The notes under the pieces: generated by a model | The model's input: the letters and a program-made list of their open reading frames with translations, nothing else | The model's database searches: none | What the model was told of the DNA's origin: nothing | In this document: positions 11,096 to 22,471 of the stretch, piece by piece | How positions within the stretch are numbered: position 1 is the stretch's first letter | Layout of the letters: every line of letters begins with the position of its first letter | Program-made: the position numbers and the translations under genes | NCBI GenBank assembly: GCA_021292165.1 | Contig: CM037877.1 | Span: forward strand, 84,661,691 to 84,725,690 | Reading direction: 5' to 3' | DNA from: Shinisaurus crocodilurus | Lineage: Eukaryota > Chordata > Lepidosauria > Squamata > Shinisauridae | DNA length: 64,000 nt

Positions 11096-11310
11096 GGGGC
11101 TAGCAACGGGTGCTTTCCACTCCCCCCCAACTTTAATTTAAAAAATGTAAACAAAATAGGTAGCAGTGGGCTACAAAGTTCCAATTCGGCATGGACACTT
11201 TTCTGAATGGACATAGTGTCCATACAAAACTGGAACTGTGTAGCCCACTGCTAACTATTTCTTTTACATATTTTTTTAAAAGGTTTGGAGGGAGTGGAAA
11301 GCACCCTTTG
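11096..11310. mobile_element. Large foldback element, about 210 bp
   Basis: The two halves are inverted copies: GGGTGCTTTCCACTCCCCCC ... AGCAGTGGGCTACAAAGTTC on the left, and GTGTAGCCCACTGCTAACTA ... GGAGTGGAAAGCACCC on the right. At the centre GGACACTTTT and ATAGTGTCC pair. A foldback-type DNA element with no coding content. Confidence 0.8.
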
Positions 11311-11593
11311 CAGCAGAATCTTCAGGTTTGGGGGCAGGGCTTATGTCCCCCTGGTCTGCCCTCACTTTCCCAAGTGTGGATAACCCAGAGGCACAAGGGT
11401 CCCCCTAAAAAACCCAAGATCCTACCAAAAAGGGTGTTTGGGGTACACCCCCTCAATTCCTCCCCCTTCCGTGCAGTATCCCTGGGGGGTTTGGTGGGTG
11501 CTGGGAAGCCCCAACTGTCCCTTCAGTGTTGCCATTTACTCCAAGTCTATAGCACCTCGGGAAGTGGCAAAACCAGAAGGAATCCCCTGTGCT

Positions 11594-11753
11594 CAGGGCC
11601 GGTGCTACCATTAGGCCAACTAGGCGGCTGCCTAGGGCACCGGGCTAAAGGGGGCGCCAGGAGCATAGGGCTGGAGGGAGGGCTCAAGTGGGAGAGGGGG
11701 GCGCTAAATATCTGATCTTGCCTAGGGCACCAAACTGCCTTGCACTGGCCCTG
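11594..11753. mobile_element. hAT MITE, 160 bp, exact 8-bp TSD
   Basis: Ends CAGGGCCGGTGC and GCACTGGCCCTG. Exact flanking duplication CCTGTGCT at 11586-11593 and 11754-11761. Internal GCCTAGGGCACCGGGC and GCCTAGGGCACC are direct repeats. The size, ends and 8-bp duplication give a clear hAT assignment. Confidence 0.93.
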
Positions 11754-12017
11754 CCTGTGCTCTGGGGGGATTACTGCAACTGACAGCTTTGGGAGGTGGG
11801 AGCTCGGTGCTCCTGTGGTGTACCCTGGGATACCTGCAGGAGGTCTAATGAGGGAAGAGGGCAGAGGAGATGGCCAGGGAACCCTGCTGTGCCCAATCAT
11901 TAGTCGGACACAGCTGCCCCCCTCCCCCGGCAAATTTAAGCCCACAGAAGCTTCAGAGGTTTTGTGGGCTTAAAGTGTTGTGTGCACCCAGCCAGTGTTG
12001 CTGCACACACTGTGGAC

Positions 12018-12228
12018 AGTACCCTATGGTATCATACCGCTAATGCAAATTACGTTGCACTAGCATAAGGGACCTCTAGTACAACATCAGTAGTGTTAGC
12101 TTTCGCGATGGGATTCCCCAAAAAATCTGTCACACAAGCCTAAATTGCTATTGGCATTGTGCTAAAGGCCCTTACACTAGTGAAACATAATTTGCATTAG
12201 CAGTATGACACCATGGGATACTGCCCTC
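12018..12228. mobile_element. Foldback element, about 210 bp
   Basis: The left arm CAGTACCCTATGGTATCATA then GCTAATGCAAATTACG is inverted on the right as TAATTTGCATTAGCAG then ACACCATGGGATACTG. The arms are about 55 bp and include CACTAG near the inner edge. Confidence 0.8.
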
Positions 12229-12295
12229 CCTTTACTCTTTCATACTCATTGCTTGAAAACTGGCAAATACAAGTTAAGATCTACACGGCCTGAGC

Positions 12296-13201
12296 GATCA
12301 TTATTGTGCACCAACAGAGTCAAGTGCAGAGTCAAGCACTAAACTAATACCCTGGAAGACAGAAACAAAATTCAAAGTGATCTCAATAGGCTAGAGCGCT
12401 GGGCTGAAAACAACAGAATGAAATTTAATCGGTATAAATGCCAAGTGCTGCACCTAGGAAAAAGAAACCAAATGTACAGTTACAGGATGGGGGATACTTG
12501 GCTCAACAATACTACAAGTGAGAAGGATCTTGGAATTGTTGTAGATCACAAGCTGAATATGAGCCGGCAATGTGATGCGGCTGCAAAAAAAGGCAAATGC
12601 TATTGTGGGCTGCATTAATAGAAGTATAGCTTCCAAATCATGAGAAGTACTAGTTCCCCTCTACTCAGCACTGGTTAGACCTCATCTTGAGTACTGCATC
12701 CAGTTCTGGGCACCACACTTTAAGAAGGATGTAGACAAACTGGAAAGGGTTCCAAGGAGGGCAACAAAGATGATTAGGGGACTGGAAACAAAGCCTCATG
12801 AGTAGAGACTGAAAGAACTGGGCATGTTTAGCCTTCAGAAGAGAAGACTGAGGGAAGATATGATAGCACTCTTCAAGTACTTGTTGAAAGGTTGTCACAC
12901 AGAGGAGGGCCAGGATCTCTTCTTGATCATCCCAGATTGCAGGACACGGAATAATGGGCTCAAGTTACAAGAAGCCAGATTCTGCCTGGACATCAGGAAA
13001 AATTTCCTGACTGTTAGAGCAATATGACAATAGAACCAACTACCTAGGGAGGTAGTGGGCTCTCCCACACTGGAGGCATTCAAGGTACAGCTGGACAGCC
13101 ATCTGTCAGGGATGCTTTGACTTGGGTTCCTGCATTGAGCAGGGGATTGGACTCGATGGCCTTGTAGGCCCCTTCCAATTCTACTATTCTATGATTCTGT
13201 A
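12296..13201 (+). mobile_element. CR1 LINE, 5'-truncated, 3' end intact
   Basis: Ends in the CR1 3' signature (ATTGGACTCGATGGCCTTGT then TTCTATGATTCTGT). Upstream are remnants of the ORF2 C-terminal part: [10 protein letters not shown] (12526-12555), [14 protein letters not shown] (around 12700-12750) and SRQ-type segments, with several frameshifts and stops. Truncation at the 5' end is usual for CR1. It is non-functional. Confidence 0.92.
12418..12618 (+). pseudogene. CR1 ORF2 fragment
   Basis: The longest open stretch of the CR1 copy: KFNRYKCQVLHLGKRN then [15 protein letters not shown]. This is the region after the reverse transcriptase core. The frame breaks after an A-run near 12585-12591, then resumes in other frames toward 13027. 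Confidence 0.85.
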
Positions 13202-13950
13202 ACTGCAGTAACTACTCCAAAAAGGAGCCGCAAAAAGGTGGGGGGAGCCAATAACTCCCCTTTCTGCACTTGATGGAGATTCAGGGAAGTGTTGAAAGGG
13301 GGGAGGACACTGAAAAGCATCAGTTCAACACTTAATAGTGAGAGAATTACATTGCCAAGTGGGAGATATTGTCCCATCCCCCCCCCCCCGCTGCCTTTTG
13401 TGCACTCACTTCTTTTGCATTTTTTTTTCTTTTTCAGTGGTTGTTGACAGCTGAAACGTACAAAGAAATTGACTAGGCAAGACTACACATATTGGACAGC
13501 TGAATCTGCACTCTTGTGCACTTGTGAAAGAGTGGAGGGGGGAAATATGACCCTATTTATGTACTCCCGAAGTACCATTAAAAAAAAAAAAAAATTAAAG
13601 GTGGTGAACGAAGTAAGTGCTCTGAAAAGGGGTAGTGATTGGAGCAAGGAGGGGCCAGGGTGAGGAAACAAAATGGGTTGTGCTGTAAAGGTACCTGGGA
13701 TATGTGCCGGAGCGCGGTGGGAGGACTGAGGGGGAATGACTGGGAAAACAAGCCACAGCAAGCCTGATCATCTGTTGAGAGTACTGTGGGTTGTTCAGGA
13801 AACAACTAAACCATGGTGACTTATTCACAGGGTAGTTTAGTGTGATGTGCGAACCCACCCATTCTATTTTAAAAAATAACTATCCTAAGTGTTTTAAAAT
13901 CCAAAGCTCAATCAATCATGAAGCATAAATCTAATCAGCATTGTGACATA

Positions 13951-14185
13951 GGGTGCTTCCAGACAGACTGCCCGTAGCGCTACCAGTCAAAAGACAATGT
14001 GCAGCTCCTCCATCTTTCTCTCCTTCACAGATTTTCTGTAGTAAGAAAAAAGATGGAAGAAGTGGTGGGAAAACACAAGAAGGGTAGAAATGGAAGATGA
14101 CGACATTTGAATCCCTTGTAAAATTCTGTGAATCAGGCAGCGAGTTTGCACAATAAATGCCTCATGTGGAAGAACCCGTACTCTT
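13951..14185. mobile_element. DNA-element copy with GGGTGCTTCCAGA end
   Basis: GGGTGCTTCCAGACAG and a middle segment with AAAGATGGAAGAAGTGGTGG match the better-defined copy at 31738-31951. The right end is decayed (CATGTGGAAGAACCC). Confidence 0.5.
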
Positions 14186-14189
14186 AATT

Positions 14190-15980
14190 TTTAAAAATCA
14201 AAACAAGTAGGAAACCACAAATCTAATTAGAGAAAAGTCAACATCTAGGTTTACAGTTGAGTGGAAACCTCTAATAGACTTTTTACAGGGTCTAGAAAAT
14301 AATGAGTTGTTTATTTGTGGGTTTGATGAATAAGAACAAAAATTTGGGTTAATGGAAAAAAGAGTGCCTTCTTAGTAATTATAGAGTGAGGAAAAGTCTT
14401 TTTTTCTTTCTTTAAGGTTTGCTGTGGAGAAAATCAGAAGTCTATTTTATGTTTTGTTTGTTATATGTATTTGTAGTGTTTGTTTTCTTTATTTTTTGTT
14501 AATAAAATAATAATAATTTAAAAAGGAAACCACAAATCTATGACCAACATGAAGAGAAAAATGCCAGACATCACTGTATTTAATTTGTGTTATTGGCTAT
14601 CACCAAAAAGTGCATAAATCATTTGGGAAAACTAAAATTGCCTGCAAACTGCTACTGATGTATACATTTGAACTACTGTATAACCAACATGTTCCAGTTC
14701 TCTTAGAGCCTGAATGGGGAAGCTGTTCTGTTAAGCCAAAAGCACTGCCTTTAGCAAATAAAAAGGAAAGGAATCACAAGAAGGCAGGGAGAAGAGTTTC
14801 AAAGCAACTTTGAAATCAACAAGAGTAAAGGCCAGTTCACAAATCAGTTTTCTTTATATGCCCGCAGCTGCCCACTCCCCCCCCCCCAGCCATGCATGTG
14901 GAGAGATATTTGTGCGATAAGGCATTATATTAGTGCCTTTGCTTATAGTAAACACTTGTCCAAAGCCACTCTAAGATGCATTAGTTTCAGTGGCATCAAA
15001 GGATGGTTAAATTGTTCTCAACTGCATCCAACTGCCTTAATTTATTATAAAAGAAATAAGTTAAACCTACACTACTATTACACTTTCCCCCAGTCATTCA
15101 GTTAAGTTAAGAGGTAAATGCTGCTGCCTTTTCTTTAGTTATACAATGCAAGCATATTTATTAAGCTCGTGTACTTAAGTCTCTCCCATGCATTAGTGAG
15201 AAGCAAATTCAGCCTTCTACTTTGGGAGGGGGACAATATTTTTCTGGCTCTTGAAGAAAGGAAAGAATTAAACATCTTTTCAGCAGCAGCAGACAAGTGA
15301 GCTGTCTTCATCACTATACATACATCAGGAGAAAGAGTTCCGTGAATGGTGGAAAATAGAATAGGTGATAGCTGGTGCTAACAGTGTAGAAATACATTTT
15401 TTTTAAAAAAACAAAAAAAAACCTTTCACAACAGTATATAATTTCACAAGGTTTATTTTATACACATAGTAAATTCTACACCACTTACAGGGGAAGGAGA
15501 AGAAAAAATAATCCTCATGAGACCATAAATCTGGTTCCCAAAAATCATTAACCGCTGCCATTTCTGAAAATATTCACATAGCCCTGATTATTCATCCCTT
15601 CGATAAATCCATGAGTGTATCAACATCAAGTCTTTTATGGTGGGCACAGATTTATCATTTCCAACAGCAAGCAAGAATAGTGGTTGCTGCAATGAAGTTA
15701 CACCTGTTGTCTTATGAGCATAAATTTGTAAATGATGTAAGATAATTGTTAAGGCATTCAGTATTTAGGTTCTTAGCTGTCATCTGAGAAATTGCCTGAG
15801 TCATGTGTTACAAATATTTATGGACTTTACGGAAGATCACCATACATGGTAAAAATCTCCATCCTGAATCATACATTGACAAGATCTAAAAGTATTACCG
15901 TAACTTAAAATATCTACTTAATCTTTGCAGAGTCATGCACTAAGCTTATATTGGGCCACTTTTGAACAAAGTGAAAATTG
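14190..15980. other. Intronic stretch, no recognised feature
   Basis: AT-rich DNA with short homopolymers. I see no gene, RNA or clear repeat family beyond simple tracts. Confidence 0.55.
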
Positions 15981-15984
15981 TCTA

Positions 15985-16083
15985 CCAGCAGAATCCTATG
16001 CATGCTTACTCAGAAGCAAGTCCCACTCTGTTCAGTGGGTGTTACTCCCAGGCAAGTATGTACTGTATAGGATTGCAGCTTAA
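15985..16083. mobile_element. AATCCTATGCATG-family palindromic MITE
   Basis: AGAATCCTATGCATGC then ACTCAGAAGCAAGTCCCAC, GTTACTCCCAGGCAAGT and ATAGGATTGCAGC. Same layout as the copies with TTA duplications. Confidence 0.8.
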
Positions 16084-16861
16084 TTTACCCAACTTCTGTG
16101 AAATAGGTGATTCCAGATCTCTAGCTCACTCTTTAAATATAAGTAAGTTATGGATATTTTTAAAAGATATTATAATCTGGTATAAACAATAATAAATAAG
16201 TCCTTTAATTTTCAGTAACTGCTAGAAACATACTTCTATAGAGGTGAAATGATTTAACAAAATGTATGATTCGCAAATATTGATACCAAAGATGGCCAAC
16301 TATGTAATATCAGTAATCTCTCTAGGAAAAAAATACATGTGATATCATATCTTGAAGCCAGTAGAAACTTGCCCTTTTTCATTGTGCAAAGATATCACCA
16401 TATTACCTCGATTGATTTCTTGAATGGTTGCTTGGATTTTCCAGGAATTAAAAGGATTTTGTGCTTCTGGCTGCCAGATTCTCCTTTCTGGTTGCAGCTG
16501 CCCTTAGAAATATCATGAAAGGAAACTGCAAGAAAATATCTGCTCTGTGCAGTAAATTCCAGCTCTTGTGGCCACAATATGGGATTTATAAGGCCATATC
16601 AAGCATTTATAAACTGACAGAGGTGAATACTGTGGGCCCAAGGGGGAAAAAGAATAATCATATCTTCTCAGCTAAAGATTCTAATTAGACTTCTCTCAAC
16701 AGAATGCAAGAGTCCTATGAACAACTCAGTTCTGAAAGCAGGGTAAATATTTGCAGAGTTGATACTTTTTGTTTATCTTTTTTTTAATGTCATGATGACC
16801 CTCTCTAGCTCAACAAATTGTCTAATATGTTAACCCCAAATAGTAACTACCGGTATTATGT

Positions 16862-16924
16862 TACTGTTAACACCAAATAGTGACCGGCCAGATGGGCGAT
16901 TAATAAATGTAATAAATAAATAAA
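16862..16924 (+). repeat. L2-like LINE tail fragment
   Basis: GACCGGCCAGATGGGCGATT followed by AATAAATGTAATAAATAAAT matches the end of an L2-type LINE (compare 59610-59660). Confidence 0.65.
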
Positions 16925-17329
16925 CTAGAAATTTAACTGATTCTGGAAATACAGTTTCACAAACACATGAAAACATAACTAAGTTATAGCTTATTCCTAA
17001 TTGCCAGCGTTTGTGTGGTCTTTCAATAAAGGCAGTCTGTGTTGCAATCTATTTCTGGGACAGCTTCTTAGGGCTAAAGTTATGTTTGTCTGTGAAATAA
17101 ATCACTGTGATAATGTACATTTCCAGGAGCAAATCAAGATCAGATCACTAGACTTAAAACAAATGATATAAACTGGAGCAAATATATTGTGTAACCAAAA
17201 ACACAGAAGGCAGGATCTAACGCTGTCCAGCAGCTCGCCCACAGAACAGAAACCACTGGTAGAACATATTTCCCACCCTCCCTACTACAACCTTCCCATG
17301 CCCTCCCAAATCTGCAGGGTGCACTAGGG

Positions 17330-18161
17330 GAGGGGTCCCCAACCTTTCTGGACCCATGGGCACATTTGGGAACTTAAGAAACTGCTGTGGGCACCACCAC
17401 AAAATGGCTCCCATGGAAGATGTGGTTAGTCACATAATGGCTGCCATGGGGGCCTAGTTAGTTAAAAGAGGTGGCAGGGGGAGAAATAGCAGGGCTGGAG
17501 GCTGGGAGGGAGTGGAAAACAGCAAGGCAAGGGGGTAGAGCTAGGAGACAGAGCCAGGGTAGAGGCTGGGAGGAGAGAGAAACAGCAAAGTAAAGGGTTG
17601 AGTTGGAGAGAAAGAGCAAGGCTAGGGGCTGGGGAGGGAGAGAAAGAAGATGGCTAGGGGTGGGGAAGGGAGAGAAATAGTGAGGAAAGGGGTTGGGGGA
17701 AGAGAAATAGTCACTCTAGAGGCTGGGAGTGGAGAGACAGAGAGAATTCAAAGGGGAAAGGCTATGTGGATGGAAGAAGATTGGATGGGACCAGGGAGCA
17801 AGTCTTTCCTTCTTTTCCTGCCCAGTGAACAGGTGATCAGCAGCAGATTCAGGAACAGGAAGGAGAACCTTTTATTGTTCACCACGCTGGAATTTGTTTA
17901 GATATGGAGCAGCATATAAATGTTGTAAATATGCAAAATAAATAAATGAAAACCTGGTTCCCTATAGTTTTTCATGTGTTTTATTAACAAATAATTTTTG
18001 AAGGGGGCAGGAAGTGGAGAGCTTTGCAGGTGCCTCCATGGGAGGAGCTTCATCCATGGGAAGAGCTTCATCCTCCATGGGAGCCATTTTGTAGTGGTGC
18101 CCACAGCAGGTTCTCAAATTCCCACATGTGCCCATGGGTCTAAAAAGGTTGAGGACCCCTG
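17330..18161. mobile_element. hAT non-autonomous transposon, about 830 bp
   Basis: The left end GAGGGGTCCCCAACCTTTCT continues GGACCCATGGGCACAT. The right end has the inverse, ATGTGCCCATGGGTC then AAAAAGGTTGAGGACCCCTG. Flanking 8-mers CACTAGGG and CTCTAAAG agree at 5 of 8 positions. The interior is a G/A-rich array of diverged GGGGAGAGAAATAGC-type units with no transposase. A fragment of the same family is at 60565-60640. Confidence 0.8.
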
Positions 18162-18678
18162 CTCTAAAGCACTCTGACCCTAGCCGCCGCCACCACTCTC
18201 CCTCCTCTCCAGTCTCTTATTGTCAGAGACCCTGGCTACAGGAAGCCACAAAAATGGGTCCTTTGGGGGACTGGGTTATTGCCTCTGCCTGAAGGCCACA
18301 TGCCTTCTAGACCCCAAAACCCTCAGCAGCATCTCCTTAAGTTGCCCTCTTCTCCGGTGTGTGATTGGTCACTGTTCATCAGGCTACACATTTACTTTGC
18401 CTATAGAGGCTCATTCCCCACTAGGAGACTTCACCTGCTAGAAATGACGATTACATAACACATTCTTGGATCTATGAGCCGATTTACACATTTGGGGCAA
18501 TATTTTTTTATTTTGCGTATTTTTTGGTGTTTAAATTTGCAAAAATATGCAAAATTAAAAAATCGTCTGCCCCACGGACTTCATGTGACCTGGGGAAGCC
18601 AGTCCTCTGCAGAATCCATGGGGTGGACTTTGAGAAATCCAGACTCATTTGAGTCTATTGCGGACTTCACTGACATCC

Positions 18679-18743
18679 CTACTCAGAAGTCCCATTGAGT
18701 TCAATGAGGTTTACTCCCAGGTAAGTGGGTATAGGATTGCAGC
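18679..18743. mobile_element. AATCCTATGCATG-family MITE, partial
   Basis: CCCATTGAGTTCAATGAGGT, TTACTCCCAGGTAAGTGGGT and ATAGGATTGCAGCC. The left end is missing. Confidence 0.75.
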
Positions 18744-19349
18744 CTATGTCTCCTTGAAACTAATGGAGAAAATTAATCACAATCACTTACCGTAAGTCCC
18801 ATTAGTTTCAATGGCACAAATTAGTCATGACTAACTTTAACTGGCTTGGAGCCCAAAGTATTATAAATGTCTCCTTTCAGATCCTGGTTGATCACTGAAT
18901 ATGTCCATATAAACTCTGCCAGAAAATTACACAGATTGGCAACAGCACATGGAAACCCAGACATTAATCCTAATAAAACCATGCAAACAAAGGCATTTTT
19001 CCCCAGTATCCAAATGGCTCCTGCCATTCATTCTTTATGTTTATTATTGGCCAAGGATGAAAGAAATTAGGGTGGATTGCATAATATGTATTTTAAAATA
19101 TACTCTACTTGTATGAATACTTTAAGTGCTTTAAATAAATAGTGGGTAATTCACACTAAAATGTGTTTTAAAAAGAGAGACAATTGTAAATTACACCTCT
19201 AAATAAAAGGATTTTTAAAAAAAAAAATATTTTGTGGCCTGAGAAAGGTAACTGAAGGGAAACATGGGAAGTCCTGATCAGTTATAATTTCCTGAAGTTT
19301 GGACCATCTAAACTGCTGTACAGGTTTCTATGTTTGTTTGTATGGGTTG

Positions 19350-20590
19350 GGTTGGGTTGGAAGACGCCTGTGCGTGAAGCTGTTTTATGTGGGGAGATCA
19401 GTGCACAACGGATCACCACACAAACTTGACAGAGTATGGCAATGATCCAATGGCACGGTTACCCTGATGACTGGAAAACCATTCTCTGGGGCAGCCTTCA
19501 TCCGCCTTCACAGCCATTGTAATTTAGGTTTAAATTATCTTCCGCCTGTTCTGCCGTTGAGGTCTTTATGTTTTGGATCGTTCTTTGTCTGGTTCCTCTC
19601 TCCGGACCTTACCGCCATGGGTGACCCTACTGGGAGTACATAGCTCCCGACAGCATTGCTCACAGGGTTCATCAGAACACGGAAGCCCACTCACCACTTC
19701 AAGGTGACGATCCGGCGAGAGGGATCGTCACAGCTATCTTTCTGTTACAGCTAACATCGACAGTGAAATCCAGCATCGTTTGAGCTCCACAAGTGCCGCG
19801 TTTTCTCGAATGAAACATAGAGTGTTCAAGGATCGGGATATTTGTAAGAAGACCAAAACACTGGTTCATGAAGCCATTGTATTGCCAACCTTATTGTATG
19901 CCTGCGAAACATGGACTATCTATAAACGTCATTTCCACCTCCTTGAAAGATTTCATCAACGTTGCCTCCGGAAAATCCTGCAAATTACTTGGGAAGATAG
20001 GTGAACAAATGTCAGTGTACTGGAAGAAGCAAAGACTACTAGCGTTGAAAAAATGATCCTTCAACGCCAACTTCAGTGGACCGGTCATGTTGTTCGAATG
20101 TCTGACTGCCGTCTCCCAAAGCAGCTACATTATTCCCAACTCAATGATGGAAAGCGGAATATCGGTGGTCAATATAAACGGTTTAAAGATGTTCATAAGG
20201 CTAATCTAAAAAAATGCAATATAAACATCAAAAACTGGGAAGCTCTGGCCCATGAACGATCTAACTGGAGGTTGGCCTTTCACAAAGGTTCTATGGACTT
20301 TGAAGAAGCCCGAGTGCAAGGTGAAAGGGAGAAACATGCTAGGCGAAAAGCACGTCAAACGAATCCTTTACAGGACCATCTTCCATCTGGTAACCTGTGT
20401 CCTCACTGTGGGAAGCTGTGTGGATCTAGAATTGGCCTCCACAGTCACTTATGGACCCATCGCTAGAGTCTACACAATTTTCTTTAGAATTTCCTCCTTT
20501 TAAAATTTCCTTTTTGTAATTTTTTTTTTTTATCCTGGAAGACAATCTTACTTGGTCATGAGTGATCGCCTGATGATGATGGTGATGACG
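19350..20590 (+). mobile_element. Non-LTR retrotransposon 3' part
   Basis: An upstream segment (19350-19735) contains GATCAGTGCACAACGGATCA and ACCGCCATGGGTGACCCTAC, sequences that I associate with repeated LINE-linked DNA. It is followed by a coding remnant (19740-20466), then TCCTGGAAGACAATCTTACT and a GATGATGATGGTGATGACGA tail. Such short-repeat tails are typical of RTE-like LINEs, but the clade is not certain. Confidence 0.7.
19740..20466 (+). pseudogene. LINE ORF2 C-terminal remnant with zinc finger
   Basis: A frame with STSAAFSRMKHRVFKD then LLYACETWTIYKRH and LERFHQRCLRKILQITW (19780-20004) is broken near 20002. It continues at 20053 with MILQRQLQWTGHVVRM, RLPKQLHYSQL and RFKDVHKANLKKC. 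It ends in CPHCGKLCG...LHSHLWTH (20398-20463), a C-x2-C-x12-H-x3-H finger. This is the region after the reverse transcriptase core of a widespread endonuclease-RT type. The break makes it non-functional. Confidence 0.85.
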
Positions 20591-20623
20591 ACGACAGGTT
20601 TATATGTTGACAAGAACGTGATT

Positions 20624-21195
20624 TCTCGGAATTGTTGTAGATCACAAACTGAGTATGAGCCAGCAATGCAATGTGGCTGCAAAGATGGCAAATGCTATTT
20701 TGGGCTGCATTAATAGAAGTATAGCTTCCAAATCGCGTGAAGTGATAGTTCCCCTTTACTCAGCAATGGTTAGGCCTCATCTTGAGTACTGCGTCCAGTT
20801 CTGGGCACCACACTTTAAGAAGGATGTAGACAAACTGGAGAGGGTTTCAAGGAGGGCAACAAAGATGATAAAGGGACTGGAAACAAGGCCCTATGAGGAG
20901 AGACTGAAAACTGGGCATGTTTAGCACAGAGAGGAGGGCCAGGATCTCTTCTTGATCATCCCAGTTTGCAGGACACGGAATAATGGGCTCAAGTTACAGG
21001 AAGCCAGATTCCGCCTAAACATCAGGAAAAATTTCCTGACTGTTAGAGCAATAAGACAATGGAACCAACTACCTAGGGAGGTGGTGGGCTCTCCCACTCT
21101 GGAGGCATTCAAGGTGCAGCTGGACAACCATCTGTCAGGGATACTTTGACTTGGATTCCTGCATTGTGCAGGGGGTTGGACTCGATGGCCTTAGT
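20624..21195 (+). mobile_element. Second CR1 LINE copy with internal deletion
   Basis: Closely matches the copy at 12296-13201: [38 protein letters not shown] (in 20655-20924), and the 3' block ending at 21195 near GGACTCGATGGCC. About 65-70 bp present in the first copy between GGCATGTTTAGC and ACAGAGGAG are missing here (near 20923). The 3' end is cut by the next element. Confidence 0.9.
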
Positions 21196-21540
21196 AGGGA
21201 TGTGCACGGAGCTCAATTGGGGGGTGGAAGTCTGGCAAACTCTCCGGGCTTGACCCCCCCGAGCTCTGCTCACCCTACCTTTTCCCCAGCTTGACTCGTA
21301 TTCTCGTGAGCCGAGCTGGGAAAAGTGACTTCCAGGTTCCGGCACTAGGTTGTTTATGTAGAAAATGACCTAATTTGTGCAAATTACAGCCAAATTTGCG
21401 CAAATTTGGCCATTTTCTACGTAAACAATTTAGAGCCGAGGGACCCAGAAGTCCGGCAAGCGCCTCAGCTGGCGCTCAAGCTTGGCTCAGCTCGCACAGC
21501 GGGAGCGCTCGGCTCACATGCTGCAAGTCGAGTGCCAGGC
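21195..21540. mobile_element. DNA element with internal palindrome
   Basis: Starts TAGGGATGTGCACGGAGC, inserted in the CR1 3' end. The inner part has a strong dyad: TTGTTTATGTAGAAAATG and CATTTTCTACGTAAACAA around AAATTTGCGCAAATTTGGCC. A matching right terminal repeat was not found, so it may be truncated. Confidence 0.6.
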
Positions 21541-21689
21541 AGGTCACCCAATGTTAGTCCTATTTAGAGCAGACCAATTGAAATGAATGAGACTTAATTA
21601 GACTAACACCGGATACAACCCATAGAAACAGCAGGCTACCTGAGATGCACATCATGTATAGTGATAAATAGGAGACTAAAAACAACTCA

Positions 21690-21762
21690 ATCCTATGCAT
21701 TTACTCAGAAATAAGCCCCACAGACATACTTCTAAACAAATGTGCACAGAATTGCAGCAAAT
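21690..21762. repeat. Degraded AATCCTATGCAT-family copy
   Basis: CAATCCTATGCATTTACTCA and ATTGCAGCAAATAG remain. Confidence 0.55.
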
Positions 21763-22471
21763 AGCAATCAAGAACCAGATAATGAGGATTCTTCACACTA
21801 CTACCTGTTTTATCTCTCTACACAGTAGTTCATATATTCCTCAATTTGCTTCTGTCTCCCATTGATTCCAGACACTCTGTGGATAAAGACTTAATGTTTA
21901 TCTGTCATGATTGGAGGCAGAGTAGGCAGCGAGGGAAACTGGAAGTGCAACTGATTACTTACCGTACCTTAAGTTCTACATTTTAAGTCTTCAACAGGGT
22001 GTTCTACCCACTAAGAGTTATACTGTTGTAACACAAACAAAAACATAAGTAGCTGAATTGGTCCCTTGGGGGGAGGAAACAAAAGCTACAGACTTCTGGA
22101 GCAGGGGTGCAATTAGATAATTTTATTTTAGACTCTGGATTATGAAAGCAATCCTAAACCCCTCCAAAGGCCTGACTGAGGGAGGTTAGGATGGGTGCAG
22201 GGGAGCCCCTGCACTGGGAGAGAGGAGCTCCACTGGCAGAGCAACACATCCACCCCAGTATACCCATGGAAATATCTGCAAGAGTAGAAGTACCACTGGT
22301 GGTGTTTCCACTGGTGGCAGGGACCAATCCAGAACGTTTTGGCAGGTGTCATGGCATTCCCAGGGTGGCTTTGTATCCGCTGAACCCAAACACCCTTGCT
22401 CCTGTGACACGCCCCTGAATCATACCCCAAGCTGTGCCAGCTCTAAGCTGTTTTATGTGTTTCCCCTCCCA

